Below are positions 6,987 to 14,992 of a stretch of DNA of 16,757 nucleotides, in pieces (positions within the stretch are counted from its first letter, which is position 1; every line of letters begins with the position of its first letter). Origin of the DNA: Sulfurimonas sp. (GTDB lineage: Bacteria > Campylobacterota > Campylobacteria > Campylobacterales > Sulfurimonadaceae); NCBI GenBank assembly GCA_022712775.1, contig JAFLJZ010000135.1, positions 1 to 16,757 on the forward strand, read 5' to 3'. A model generated the notes under the pieces. That model worked only from the letters and a program-made list of their open reading frames with translations. It searched no databases and was not told the origin of the DNA. The translations under genes and the position numbers were made by a program.

Positions 6987-8456
6987 ATGAAAAAGAATGA
7001 GATACTTGAGCAAATTTTAAATGAAGTTGATAAACATCCAGATATTGTGTCTCGTCGTGATGCTCTTAAGTACTTAACACTTTCTCCTATAGCAGCTTCT
7101 GTTATAACAAGTAGTAGCCTTAATAGTTCTGAGATTAAGTCTTCTAATGCTTTAGGAAAAATTGTTATCGTAGGTGGTGGGCTTTCTGGAATAAGCACAG
7201 CTGCTCGCCTTCAAAAAAGCCTATTAAATTCAAATATTACTATCATAGAGCCTAACCCATTATCTGCTTCTTATCAACCAGGACTTAGCTTAGTAGCAGC
7301 AGGTATTTGGGACATAAGTGAAATAATTTATAACAGAAATGACAAAATCCCTTATGGCGTAAAACTCATCAAGGGTAAAGCCACATCTTTTGACCCTATA
7401 AACAATAAACTAACAGTTGATGATAAACTAGAAGTACATTATGATCAACTAATAATAGCTACCGGGGTAGAACTAAACTTCGGGGCTATCAATGGTTTAA
7501 AAGGCTCTATAACTTCAAACTGTAATACATATACACAAGAAAGTCCCCTAGGAAAAGATGGTCTTCACTCTATCTTTTTCCAAGATGGAGCAACTACTAC
7601 ATTTAAAGGGATTAAAGAACTTATAAAAAAAGCAAAAAAGCATACTGGACATAAAAAACTTCAAGCAGTTTTTACACACCCAAATACTCCTATAAAAGGT
7701 GCTAGTAGTTCAAAAGAAATTATTTACCTTGTACATTCTCATCTACTTGATGCCGGAGTAAGGGACAAGGTGGAGATAAGTTTTTATACCAATGGAGTAA
7801 ATCTCCTAAACGTTACAGAATTTCATCATGCCATTGTAAAACAATTTCAAAAAAGAGATTTCAAATGGAAGTATCAACATAATCTAATCCAAATTGATTC
7901 AATAAACAAAACAGCAACCTTCAATAAACAAAGAACAATACAAGGTGCATATGATGAGAATCTTAAAGAATATGAACAAATAATAAAACATGAAAGGCTA
8001 GAAGTCTCTTATGACTTTCTTCATGTAACACCACCAATGAAAGCTTCCGATATTGTTGGTTCATCTCCTCTTGGTTCTACTCGTGGATGGATACCTGTAA
8101 ATAAAGAAACCTTACAACATATAAAATTTAAGAATATTTTCTCACTAGGGGATGTCGTGGCAACTCCACTTGGGAAAACTTCTGCTTCAGTAGGTAAACA
8201 ACATAAAGTATTAGTCCAAAACATCATAGCATCTATGAAAGATGAAAAGACTTTACCTGCAAAATACAATGGTTATACATGCTATCCTTTAGCAACTGAT
8301 ATTGGTAAAGTAATGCTTAGCGAATTTGATTGGAGCATGAAAGCGGTACCTACCTTTGCACTTAATCCAACACAAGAAAGATGGGTTTGGTGGCTGTTAA
8401 AAGTCTACGTTTTAAAGCCAATGACAATGGAAGGAATGATGAAAGGACGTGCATAA
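6987..8456 (+). CDS. SQR-like FAD flavoprotein with Tat signal; canonical redox cysteines missing
   Basis: This 489-residue protein belongs to the sulfide:quinone oxidoreductase group of FAD-dependent disulfide oxidoreductases. It opens with a twin-arginine motif, SRRDALK (22-28), followed by a weak hydrophobic stretch, suggesting folded export to the periplasmic face. The FAD-binding Rossmann loop is IVGGGLSGIS (61-70), with E88 capping strand 2; ATG (158-160) and the second FAD segment FKNIFSLGD (381-389) follow. FLHVTPPM, GWIPVNKETLQH, NGYTCYPL and a C-terminal amphipathic region rich in W (465-479) fit type II/human-like SQR. At the two sites where human SQOR has Cys201 (in NTPVKC) and Cys379 (in GDC), this protein has Gly238 and Val390. 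Only C179 and C432 remain. It probably binds FAD and membrane quinone, but classical sulfide oxidation is doubtful. AAGG at 6977-6980 supports the start. Confidence 0.75.
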   Translation: MKKNEILEQILNEVDKHPDIVSRRDALKYLTLSPIAASVITSSSLNSSEIKSSNALGKIVIVGGGLSGISTAARLQKSLLNSNITIIEPNPLSASYQPGLSLVAAGIWDISEIIYNRNDKIPYGVKLIKGKATSFDPINNKLTVDDKLEVHYDQLIIATGVELNFGAINGLKGSITSNCNTYTQESPLGKDGLHSIFFQDGATTTFKGIKELIKKAKKHTGHKKLQAVFTHPNTPIKGASSSKEIIYLVHSHLLDAGVRDKVEISFYTNGVNLLNVTEFHHAIVKQFQKRDFKWKYQHNLIQIDSINKTATFNKQRTIQGAYDENLKEYEQIIKHERLEVSYDFLHVTPPMKASDIVGSSPLGSTRGWIPVNKETLQHIKFKNIFSLGDVVATPLGKTSASVGKQHKVLVQNIIASMKDEKTLPAKYNGYTCYPLATDIGKVMLSEFDWSMKAVPTFALNPTQERWVWWLLKVYVLKPMTMEGMMKGRA

Positions 8457-8490
8457 GTCCTTAAAGTTACACTTAGATAAAATAAGAGAA

Positions 8491-8525
8491 ATTAATTTTA
8501 CAATTACACAATTAATTCACAATTA
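8491..8525 (+). promoter_or_regulatory. Triple ACAATTA repeat and dyad upstream of the small exported protein
   Basis: ACAATTA occurs three times (8500-8506, 8508-8514, 8519-8525) just upstream of a -10-like TAAAAT at 8531-8536. An inverted repeat ATTAATT / AATTAAT (8491-8497 and 8510-8516) overlaps them. Such clustering over the -35 region could bind a regulator. The DNA is very AT-rich, so chance is a real alternative. A strong ribosome site AGGAGA follows before the ATG at 8564. Confidence 0.3.
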
Positions 8526-8563
8526 TAAGCTAAAATGGTTTTATTCATATATAGGAGAAACAA

Positions 8564-8884
8564 ATGAAAAACATCGTAAAAATTATTTTAGCTGCAACTT
8601 TACTGCTAGCTCTTGGTAGTTCAACTGCGAATGCAGATATTAACAAGGGAATGAAGTACTATGTTAAAAAACTTAAAAAACCTTGTGGATTTTCTGGTGC
8701 TAAATTTGCTGCATCACATACACAAGACGAGTGGATAGCAATAGGGAAAGCTGGTATAGCTGATGAAATTAGAAAACTTTGTCCTAAAGTTAATGACAAA
8801 GCACTTAAAGAAAAATACCTTGAGCATTATTATGACTTCGCACTTGAATACGGAAGCGATAGTGGTACTGAACCTGCGTGTTAA
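8564..8884 (+). CDS. Small exported protein with three cysteines, family of unknown function
   Basis: This 106-residue precursor has a clear Sec signal peptide: MKNIVK, a hydrophobic core ILAATLLLALG, and a likely cut after ANA at residue 24. The mature 82-residue protein is basic in its first half and has three cysteines: C41 (in KKPCGFSGAKFA), C73 (in RKLCPK) and C106, the last residue (SGTEPAC). The pattern of KPCG, FAxxHTQxEW and a final SDSG...C resembles proteins of Campylobacterota that I recall being labelled cytochrome c, yet there is no CXXCH haem-binding motif. It is therefore probably not a c-type cytochrome. Two of the cysteines could form a disulfide. It follows the SQR-like gene, but a 107-base gap with its own promoter and AGGAGA ribosome site suggests separate expression. 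A hairpin follows its stop. Confidence 0.7.
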   Translation: MKNIVKIILAATLLLALGSSTANADINKGMKYYVKKLKKPCGFSGAKFAASHTQDEWIAIGKAGIADEIRKLCPKVNDKALKEKYLEHYYDFALEYGSDSGTEPAC

Positions 8885-8890
8885 TCTAAC

Positions 8891-8919
8891 TTAAATTACA
8901 TCTTAAAGATGTAATTTAA
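8891..8919 (+). terminator. Perfect 12-bp hairpin after the small exported protein gene
   Basis: TTAAATTACATC (8891-8902) and GATGTAATTTAA (8908-8919) are perfect complements around a TTAAA loop, seven bases after the stop codon. A pyrimidine-rich tract TCCTCTCTTTCTTC follows. The stem is AT-rich, so it may be a weak terminator or a 3'-end stabiliser of the mRNA. Confidence 0.6.
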
Positions 8920-8950
8920 TCCTCTCTTTCTTCAAAATATTGGATGTAAA

Positions 8951-11059
8951 ATGCTTGAAATACTTCACTGCTTACGAACTCGTTCAAATATTATTAAATT
9001 ACAGGCGCTTGATACAAAACTATTTGCAGTAGCTACAAAACTTCACGGTATAAAAATTTTCGATTATCAAAGTTGTGAAACACTAAGTAATATAACTGAT
9101 GAGAATCTAAGTAGCGAAACGCTAAGTATCGCTTTTAGTCCAAATGCTGAATTTATGGTATTTTGTAATAGAACTCATATATTTATTTTCCATCTTCAAA
9201 GTAAAATCATAATAAAAACAATCAAAACAGATGGTGAGATGATAGAACACCTTGAATTTGACGCAGAATCAAAATATATAATCGCAGCTACGGGGAGTGG
9301 TAGAATCTTACAATACAGGTATGATGGTTCATCCTTGCTTGCAAGACTTTATTCATTTCCTCAAACATCAAATATACCTACGAAGGTAACTGCCTTTGCT
9401 TTTGAAAGAGGGCTTATGGTATCAGGAACAAACAAGGGCAATATTTTTTCAATCAACCTGCATTCCCGTGCTAACAAAGTCCTTCTTCAAAACGACAATG
9501 CACAAATCAATTCCTTATGTTTTTTAGATGCTACCACAATCGTAAGTGGTGATTCTAAAGGAAATTTATCTTTCAACTCCCTTAAAAATGAAAAGCTTAT
9601 TAAAAAAATTGAAACCGGATTTACTAAGATAGTAAAAGTTCTACTCATGCCAAATCCAAATTACTTGATGGTACTTGGCAATAATAAAAATGTTGCAGTA
9701 TATGATATACACTCATTTAAACTACTTCATAATAAGTATATTGAATTTAGTGACTACCCTACTGATATATTTATCGCCGACAAAAATACACTCGTTGCAA
9801 GTTTAGCAAGTAACTCTATAGAAAAAATACTTCTTCCAAATGCAGATAAACTACGTACTTTTATTGTTACTAATGCGCTTGATAAAGCCTATCGTCTTAT
9901 AGAAAATGATCCTCTTCTTAAGGGAACAAAAGAATATAAAATGCTAGAAATCGCATATCAAAATATCTATAAGCAAGCACTTGAAGCACTTACACAACAA
10001 AATAAAGAAAAAGCAATAGAACTTACAAAAATGTTCAAATACATAGACGCAAAAACAGATGCGATTCAACTCCTATTTAAATCCTTTGAAAACTATCCAC
10101 GATTCAGAGTTTTATATGCAGAAAAAAAGTATGCTCTTGCCTACGCTATGTGTAATAAATTTCCTCCTTTAAGGAGTACCTTTCAATATACAAGAATGGA
10201 AAGTATTTGGGAAGAAACTTTTAAAAATGCACAACGACAAATCGCCTTTGCAAAACCAGAAAATGCTGTTACTCTCTTAAATGAATACGCGACAGTTATA
10301 CAAAAAAGACCTATAATAAAACTCATTTTAAATCATAATAGTGACTTCTCTGATTTTCTAAAAGCTATTGAGATGAAAGACTTTAGAAAAATCGATGCAC
10401 TCGCTAAGCGTAATGCACTTTTTACACTTGTACCAACATATAAAGATGTAGAAGTAGCTATGAAACTCTCTTTAGAAAGTATTGAAGCAGATATACTTAG
10501 CTGCGATATAGATTTAGCAGTTAGTAAGCTTACAAAGCTTCAAAACATTGATTCTATGGATGAGATAGTATCACTGCATAAAGAAGAGTGCAAGGCAGTT
10601 AAAAAGCTTCAAAATGCCTACAAAGATAATGACTTTCTTAAATGTTACGAGATTATAGATAAATATCACATTTTAAATGCAACCGACTTAGGAGCTTTAC
10701 TTCAAACACACTGGGGAAAACTTGTTTCAAAAAGTGAGGCCTTTGCTTTAAAAGGGAATTTTAAGGAGATAAAAACTACTCTTGGTGAACTTATACATTT
10801 AAAAACAAGAAGAGATAAAATAGGAGACCTTTTTCGACTCTCTTTTCATACGAGAATCAAAGGTCTTATGGCAAACAAAACATATAAACAAGCAGAGGCA
10901 ATTATTTATTCTTACATAGATATTTTTGGGATTGATAGAGAAATTATTTCTCTAATGAATGCTTATGAAAGTAAATCAAATGAAAAGCTTGCTATTTCAC
11001 AAAATAGTAGATGTACGCGTGAGAAATGGATAGAATCAAATATTATAATGAAGGCTTAG
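8951..11059 (+). CDS. WD40-like beta-propeller plus alpha-helical solenoid protein, function unknown
   Basis: This 702-residue cytoplasmic protein (no signal peptide) has two parts. Residues 1-298 contain seven repeats of about 40 residues, each a run of beta strands: around 11-48, 57-93, 98-136, 144-180, 185-221, 225-262 and 268-297. Examples are IAFSPNAEFMVFC, LEFDAESKYIIAATGSG, LCFLDATTIVSGDSKGN and VLLMPNPNYLMVLGNNKN. This fits a closed seven-bladed WD40-type propeller. Residues 299-702 are predicted to be almost wholly helical, with paired helices containing A/Y/L patterns such as EKKYALAYAMCNKFP, like TPR or solenoid repeats. No catalytic motif is seen; a scaffold for protein complexes is inferred. 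GGA seven bases before the ATG is a modest ribosome site. The 3' end overlaps fliI by 17 bases, tail to tail. Confidence 0.75.
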   Translation: MLEILHCLRTRSNIIKLQALDTKLFAVATKLHGIKIFDYQSCETLSNITDENLSSETLSIAFSPNAEFMVFCNRTHIFIFHLQSKIIIKTIKTDGEMIEHLEFDAESKYIIAATGSGRILQYRYDGSSLLARLYSFPQTSNIPTKVTAFAFERGLMVSGTNKGNIFSINLHSRANKVLLQNDNAQINSLCFLDATTIVSGDSKGNLSFNSLKNEKLIKKIETGFTKIVKVLLMPNPNYLMVLGNNKNVAVYDIHSFKLLHNKYIEFSDYPTDIFIADKNTLVASLASNSIEKILLPNADKLRTFIVTNALDKAYRLIENDPLLKGTKEYKMLEIAYQNIYKQALEALTQQNKEKAIELTKMFKYIDAKTDAIQLLFKSFENYPRFRVLYAEKKYALAYAMCNKFPPLRSTFQYTRMESIWEETFKNAQRQIAFAKPENAVTLLNEYATVIQKRPIIKLILNHNSDFSDFLKAIEMKDFRKIDALAKRNALFTLVPTYKDVEVAMKLSLESIEADILSCDIDLAVSKLTKLQNIDSMDEIVSLHKEECKAVKKLQNAYKDNDFLKCYEIIDKYHILNATDLGALLQTHWGKLVSKSEAFALKGNFKEIKTTLGELIHLKTRRDKIGDLFRLSFHTRIKGLMANKTYKQAEAIIYSYIDIFGIDREIISLMNAYESKSNEKLAISQNSRCTREKWIESNIIMKA

Positions 11060-12368
11060 TTTCTTGCATTAACTCTATAAGATTTTTTATTGTTTCATCA
11101 AGATTACTTTGATGATCAGATTTTTGAGACATAAATGTTTGCATCGCTTCTTTTTTATTTATAGCTTCGTCAAGCTCCGCATCTGTCCCTTTTGTATATG
11201 CTCCAATTCTAATAAGAACTTCATTCTCTTTTAAAAGCGTATAATATCTTCGAAATTTCATAACAGCCTGTAAGTGTTCATCTGAAATTATATCATTCAT
11301 TACCCTCGAAGCAGACTGTAATACATGAACAGGAGGATAAATACCAAAATCTGTAAGTTCACGAGAAAGAACTATATGCCCATCTAAAATAGAACGTGAC
11401 TGATCTGCGATTGGGTCACTCATATCATCTCCCTCTATAAGAACGGTAAAGAAAGCAGTAATTGAACCCTTACCCTCTTCTTTCCCCGCTCTCTCCATCA
11501 ACTGTGGTAGTAATGTTAAAGATGATGGTGGATAACCCTTTGAAGTTGGTGGCTCACCAAGTGCAAGACCAATTTCTCTTTGCGCCATAGCGAAGCGCGT
11601 TACAGAATCCATGATAAAAAGGACATCAATCCCTTGGTCTTTAAAGTACTCAGCTACACTCATTGCAGCAAATGCTCCATACTTTCTCATTAATGGGGAA
11701 TCATCTGAAGTCGCTACTATGATAACTGTATTTTCTAAGTTACCTCCGAGGTTTTTTTCTATAAATTCAGGAACTTCCCTACCCCGCTCACCAATAAGAG
11801 CCACTACTTTTATAGGCGCTGATGAACCTCGAACAATCATACCCATAAGTGTAGACTTACCAACTCCAGAACCTGCAAAGATTCCAAGCTTTTGACCTTT
11901 TCCGCAAGTCAAAAGCCCATCAATACTTTTTACTCCAACACTAAATACTTCATCAATCATCCCTCTTTTCATGGCTTCAATTGGTGGTTTAATAATAGGA
12001 GCGAGTTTAGAATCGGTAATATCTTTTTTTCCATCTATTGGTCGCATGAAAGGATCAACAACACGACCCAAAAGTCCTTCACCGACAGGAATATTCATAC
12101 CAGTAGAATCTAAGAAGACCTTATCTCCGGAACAAAAACCTTCCACAAAACTAAAAGGTGTTATAAAAAATAGGCTTCCATCTATCTCTGTAACCATACC
12201 CATACTTTCTTGACCTGTATCATTAGAGATAATCTTTAGCATATCTCCTATACTGACCTTAAGTCCTCTTGCTGTAATAACAGTAGCATTAATTTTAATG
12301 ATTTCACCAAAAGATACTGAATAACTGTCGCTCTTTGCTAACTTCTCTCTAAGTGATTTAAATGGCAT
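11043..12368 (-). CDS. fliI: Flagellar type III export ATPase
   Basis: FliI is the hexameric ATPase at the cytoplasmic base of the flagellar export apparatus; it helps unload substrates and chaperones. The 441 residues show the F1-beta-like fold: an N-terminal barrel (about 20-95), then Walker A AGSGVGKST (165-173), catalytic Glu194 in GERGRE, Walker B VLFIMD (249-254), and the T3SS-ATPase signature SVTRFAMAQREIGLALGEPP (255-274) with KGYPPSSL. These residues distinguish it from Rho and from F1 ATPase. It is last in the ksgA-rnj-folE-fliI run, nine bases after folE, with only a weak ribosome site (TAAGAA), so coupling to folE is likely. No dedicated flagellar promoter is visible, which suggests that it is made at a basal level with housekeeping genes. 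Confidence 0.96.
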   Translation of the reverse strand: MPFKSLREKLAKSDSYSVSFGEIIKINATVITARGLKVSIGDMLKIISNDTGQESMGMVTEIDGSLFFITPFSFVEGFCSGDKVFLDSTGMNIPVGEGLLGRVVDPFMRPIDGKKDITDSKLAPIIKPPIEAMKRGMIDEVFSVGVKSIDGLLTCGKGQKLGIFAGSGVGKSTLMGMIVRGSSAPIKVVALIGERGREVPEFIEKNLGGNLENTVIIVATSDDSPLMRKYGAFAAMSVAEYFKDQGIDVLFIMDSVTRFAMAQREIGLALGEPPTSKGYPPSSLTLLPQLMERAGKEEGKGSITAFFTVLIEGDDMSDPIADQSRSILDGHIVLSRELTDFGIYPPVHVLQSASRVMNDIISDEHLQAVMKFRRYYTLLKENEVLIRIGAYTKGTDAELDEAINKKEAMQTFMSQKSDHQSNLDETIKNLIELMQETKPSL

Positions 12369-12377
12369 AACTAATTC

Positions 12378-12956
12378 TTAGTATCTTGTGCCAGTAGGTG
12401 AATTAATAAGGGAGAAAAATTCGCTTCTTGTTTTTTCATTTTTTTTGAATAAGCCACGAAGAGCAGATGAAGTTGTCGTTGAGTTTATTTTTTCAACTCC
12501 TCGCATCTCCATACACATGTGACGTGCAGCAATTACAACGGCTACGCCCTTAGGTTGTACTGCATCCATAATAGCATCAGCAATTTGTTCTGTGAGTTGT
12601 TCTTGAATCTGCATACGACGCGCAAAAACATTCACAACACGAGGAATTTTCGAGAGTCCTACAACCTTTCCATTTGGAATATAGGCAACGTGAACACGCC
12701 CTATTATAGGAAGTAGGTGATGCTCACAAGTAGAATAAAATTCGATATCTTTAACTAAAACCATCTCTTCATTTGAAGTTGTAAAAAGTGCTTTTTCAAG
12801 AATCTCTTTAGGATTTTCTTTATATCCACCGTAAATAAATTCATAGGCTTTTCTTACTCTTACAGGGGTATCTTGTAAACCTTCACGCTCGGGATCTTCC
12901 CCAACATGAAGCATCATACTTTTTACAGCATTTTCAAATTCACTATCACTACTCAC
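12378..12956 (-). CDS. folE: GTP cyclohydrolase I
   Basis: FolE converts GTP to 7,8-dihydroneopterin triphosphate, the entry to folate synthesis and also the precursor of queuosine. The 192 residues are a standard size. The zinc site is intact: Cys77 and His80 in STCEHHLLP and Cys148 in [10 protein letters not shown], spaced exactly as Cys110, His113 and Cys181 of E. coli. GLSKIPRVV (100-108) and INSTTTSS (157-164) are the other conserved substrate-pocket blocks. The decamer-forming C-terminal helix region follows. It starts 15 bases after the rnj stop and lies nine bases before fliI. Confidence 0.97.
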   Translation of the reverse strand: MSSDSEFENAVKSMMLHVGEDPEREGLQDTPVRVRKAYEFIYGGYKENPKEILEKALFTTSNEEMVLVKDIEFYSTCEHHLLPIIGRVHVAYIPNGKVVGLSKIPRVVNVFARRMQIQEQLTEQIADAIMDAVQPKGVAVVIAARHMCMEMRGVEKINSTTTSSALRGLFKKNEKTRSEFFSLINSPTGTRY

Positions 12957-12971
12957 GATATCTTCTTTTAC

Positions 12972-14972
12972 CTAAGATACTAAAACGTGAGGAACGATAA
13001 GTGGGTATTTTTTCATTTTTCTATAAATATGCTTACGAACAATTTGACGTAAATCATTCTCTAAAGCACGAGTATTTTCGATAATTCCATCTTTTAAGTG
13101 AAGTAAGAAGTGTTCTATAACATCTTCCATCTCTTTAGCAAAGGCTCTATCTTGTTTATCTGCCACAATTCCAAATGTTGTAACACGAGGTTTTGCTTGC
13201 ATTTTAGAATGCTTACCATCAACTTCAACAACCATCATCACGATTCCGTCAGTTGCTAGTTTTTGTCTATCTAAGATAATATCATCTTCAATTTGATGGT
13301 TATTTTGATTGTCTATATATGTTTTACCAGTTTTAACAGTTTTTACTTTTCTCATATACTTCGGTGCTACTTCTATTTGCTCACCATCTGTCATAAGTAA
13401 AATATTTCTCTCTGGAACTCCACACATCATACCTGTTTCTTTATGCTTCGTAACATGGTTATATTCACCATGAATTGGTAAGAAAAACTTAGGATTAACA
13501 AGACGTAACATAAGTTTTTGCTCTTCCATTGAAGCATGACCAGATACGTGCAGCCCTTTATCATATGAAATAGTTGCTCCTGCACGTTGAAGGTGATTTA
13601 GCATTCCAGAAATAGAACCCTCATTCCCTGGAATCGCACGAGAAGAAAGAACAATTAAATCTGTTGGTTTGATTTTAATATGTCTGTGCTCACCGATACT
13701 CATTCTAAATAAAGCTGAATTTGCCTCACCTTGAGAACCAGTAGTAACGATAAGAACTTCTTTATCGCTATAACGAGAAATTTCATCAGCATCAATAAAG
13801 ATATTTTTAGGAAATCTTAAATAATCATACTGCATCGCGATTTCAATGTTTCGCTCCATCGAACGACCAATAACACAGATTTTACGTCCGTATTTAATAC
13901 CATACTGAATAGCTTGTTGCACACGGTGAATATTTGAGCTAAAAGTTGACATGAGAACACGTCCCTCTGCCTTAGAGAACACTCTATCAAGAGCAGGAGC
14001 AACACTAAGCTCTGAACCTGTTGCAACTGTATTGTACGAGTTCGTAGAATCACTTAAAAGACAAAGAACACCTTTATCTCCATAGTAAGCTAAACGGTGT
14101 AAATCAGCAGTATATCCATCAACTGGAGTATAATCGATTTTAAAGTCACCTGTATGAATAACAGTACCGGCCTCTGTAGTAATTGCAACAGAAGAACTAT
14201 CGATAATCGAGTGAGTCATATGCATCCACTCTACTTCAAAGTCATTACCAATTTTAATGATTTGACGTTTTTCAATTGGGTTGAAATATTTTCTATGCTC
14301 TTTGATATGGTGCTCATCAAATTTTGTACCAATCATAGCAAGCGGTAGTGGTGTACCATAAATTGGGAATTGCATCTCTTTATAAAGGTACGGCATTGCA
14401 CCAATATGATCTTCGTGAGCATGCGTAATAACAATACCAACAATCTTACTTCTGATTTCACGTAAATATGCAAAGTCAGGTACTAAAATATCAACACCAT
14501 GCATATCAGCATCAGGGAAACTCATACCAACATCAACAAGAATCGCTTCTTTTTCTGTTTCAAATACCATGATGTTTCCACCAATCTCACCAAGACCACC
14601 AAGTGGTGTAATTCGGATTTTTGCATTCGAATTTAAATCAAGCTTATAATGAGGGTTAAGTCTTTGCTTATGTGCTTCTTGATTTTTAACAACAAAAGCT
14701 TTTAAATTTTCATCAACTGGCGTAGGTTGTCTACGATGACGATTACGGTTTTTGTTTTTGTTAGGATTAGGTTTGTTTCCTGCAGGTTTATTTCCCGCTG
14801 GTCTATTACCTGTTGGCTTATTATTATTTCTGTTTTGATTATTATGCACTGGTTTTTTATTACCGTTTACATTATTATTTGATTGTTTGTTTCCATCTAT
14901 ATTTTTTTCTAATGGAATACTATTTCCCTTGGGTACTGTATTTTCACTAGACCCTGTACTTTCTTCTGACAT
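12972..14972 (-). CDS. rnj: Ribonuclease J with long basic N-terminal extension
   Basis: RNase J is a zinc-dependent metallo-beta-lactamase/beta-CASP enzyme with endo- and 5'-3' exoribonuclease activity, the core of mRNA decay in this phylum, which lacks RNase E. The catalytic domain starts at about 118 with ITPLGGLGEIGGN (121-133); the zinc motif HAHEDH is at 184-189; LLSDSTN (308-314) and IHGEYNH (about 501-507) follow, then the C-terminal domain. Residues 1-110 are a disordered extension very rich in N, K, P and R, with pentapeptide repeats NKPTG-NRPAG-NKPAG at 51-65. H. pylori RNase J also has an N-terminal extension that affects activity and partners. AGGAG lies six bases before the ATG. 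It is 20 bases after ksgA. Confidence 0.96.
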   Translation of the reverse strand: MSEESTGSSENTVPKGNSIPLEKNIDGNKQSNNNVNGNKKPVHNNQNRNNNKPTGNRPAGNKPAGNKPNPNKNKNRNRHRRQPTPVDENLKAFVVKNQEAHKQRLNPHYKLDLNSNAKIRITPLGGLGEIGGNIMVFETEKEAILVDVGMSFPDADMHGVDILVPDFAYLREIRSKIVGIVITHAHEDHIGAMPYLYKEMQFPIYGTPLPLAMIGTKFDEHHIKEHRKYFNPIEKRQIIKIGNDFEVEWMHMTHSIIDSSSVAITTEAGTVIHTGDFKIDYTPVDGYTADLHRLAYYGDKGVLCLLSDSTNSYNTVATGSELSVAPALDRVFSKAEGRVLMSTFSSNIHRVQQAIQYGIKYGRKICVIGRSMERNIEIAMQYDYLRFPKNIFIDADEISRYSDKEVLIVTTGSQGEANSALFRMSIGEHRHIKIKPTDLIVLSSRAIPGNEGSISGMLNHLQRAGATISYDKGLHVSGHASMEEQKLMLRLVNPKFFLPIHGEYNHVTKHKETGMMCGVPERNILLMTDGEQIEVAPKYMRKVKTVKTGKTYIDNQNNHQIEDDIILDRQKLATDGIVMMVVEVDGKHSKMQAKPRVTTFGIVADKQDRAFAKEMEDVIEHFLLHLKDGIIENTRALENDLRQIVRKHIYRKMKKYPLIVPHVLVS
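14763..14822 (-). repeat. 15-base tandem repeat coding the N[KR]P[TA]G pentapeptides of RNase J
   Basis: Three and a partial fourth 15-base unit encode NKPTG, NRPAG, NKPAG and NKPNP (residues 51-70). The units differ at silent and some coding positions, so the repeat is not freshly expanded. In-frame length change would alter the tail without breaking the enzyme. Confidence 0.6.
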
Positions 14973-14992
14973 CCAAACTCCTGTATATTTTA

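Noticed and set aside
8564..8884. c-type cytochrome
   Set aside because: No CXXCH motif exists in the protein; the single cysteines are far apart.
14763..14822. Short tandem units as a possible CRISPR or minisatellite
   Set aside because: The units are 15 bases, in frame, imperfect and inside the RNase J coding region, with no spacers.
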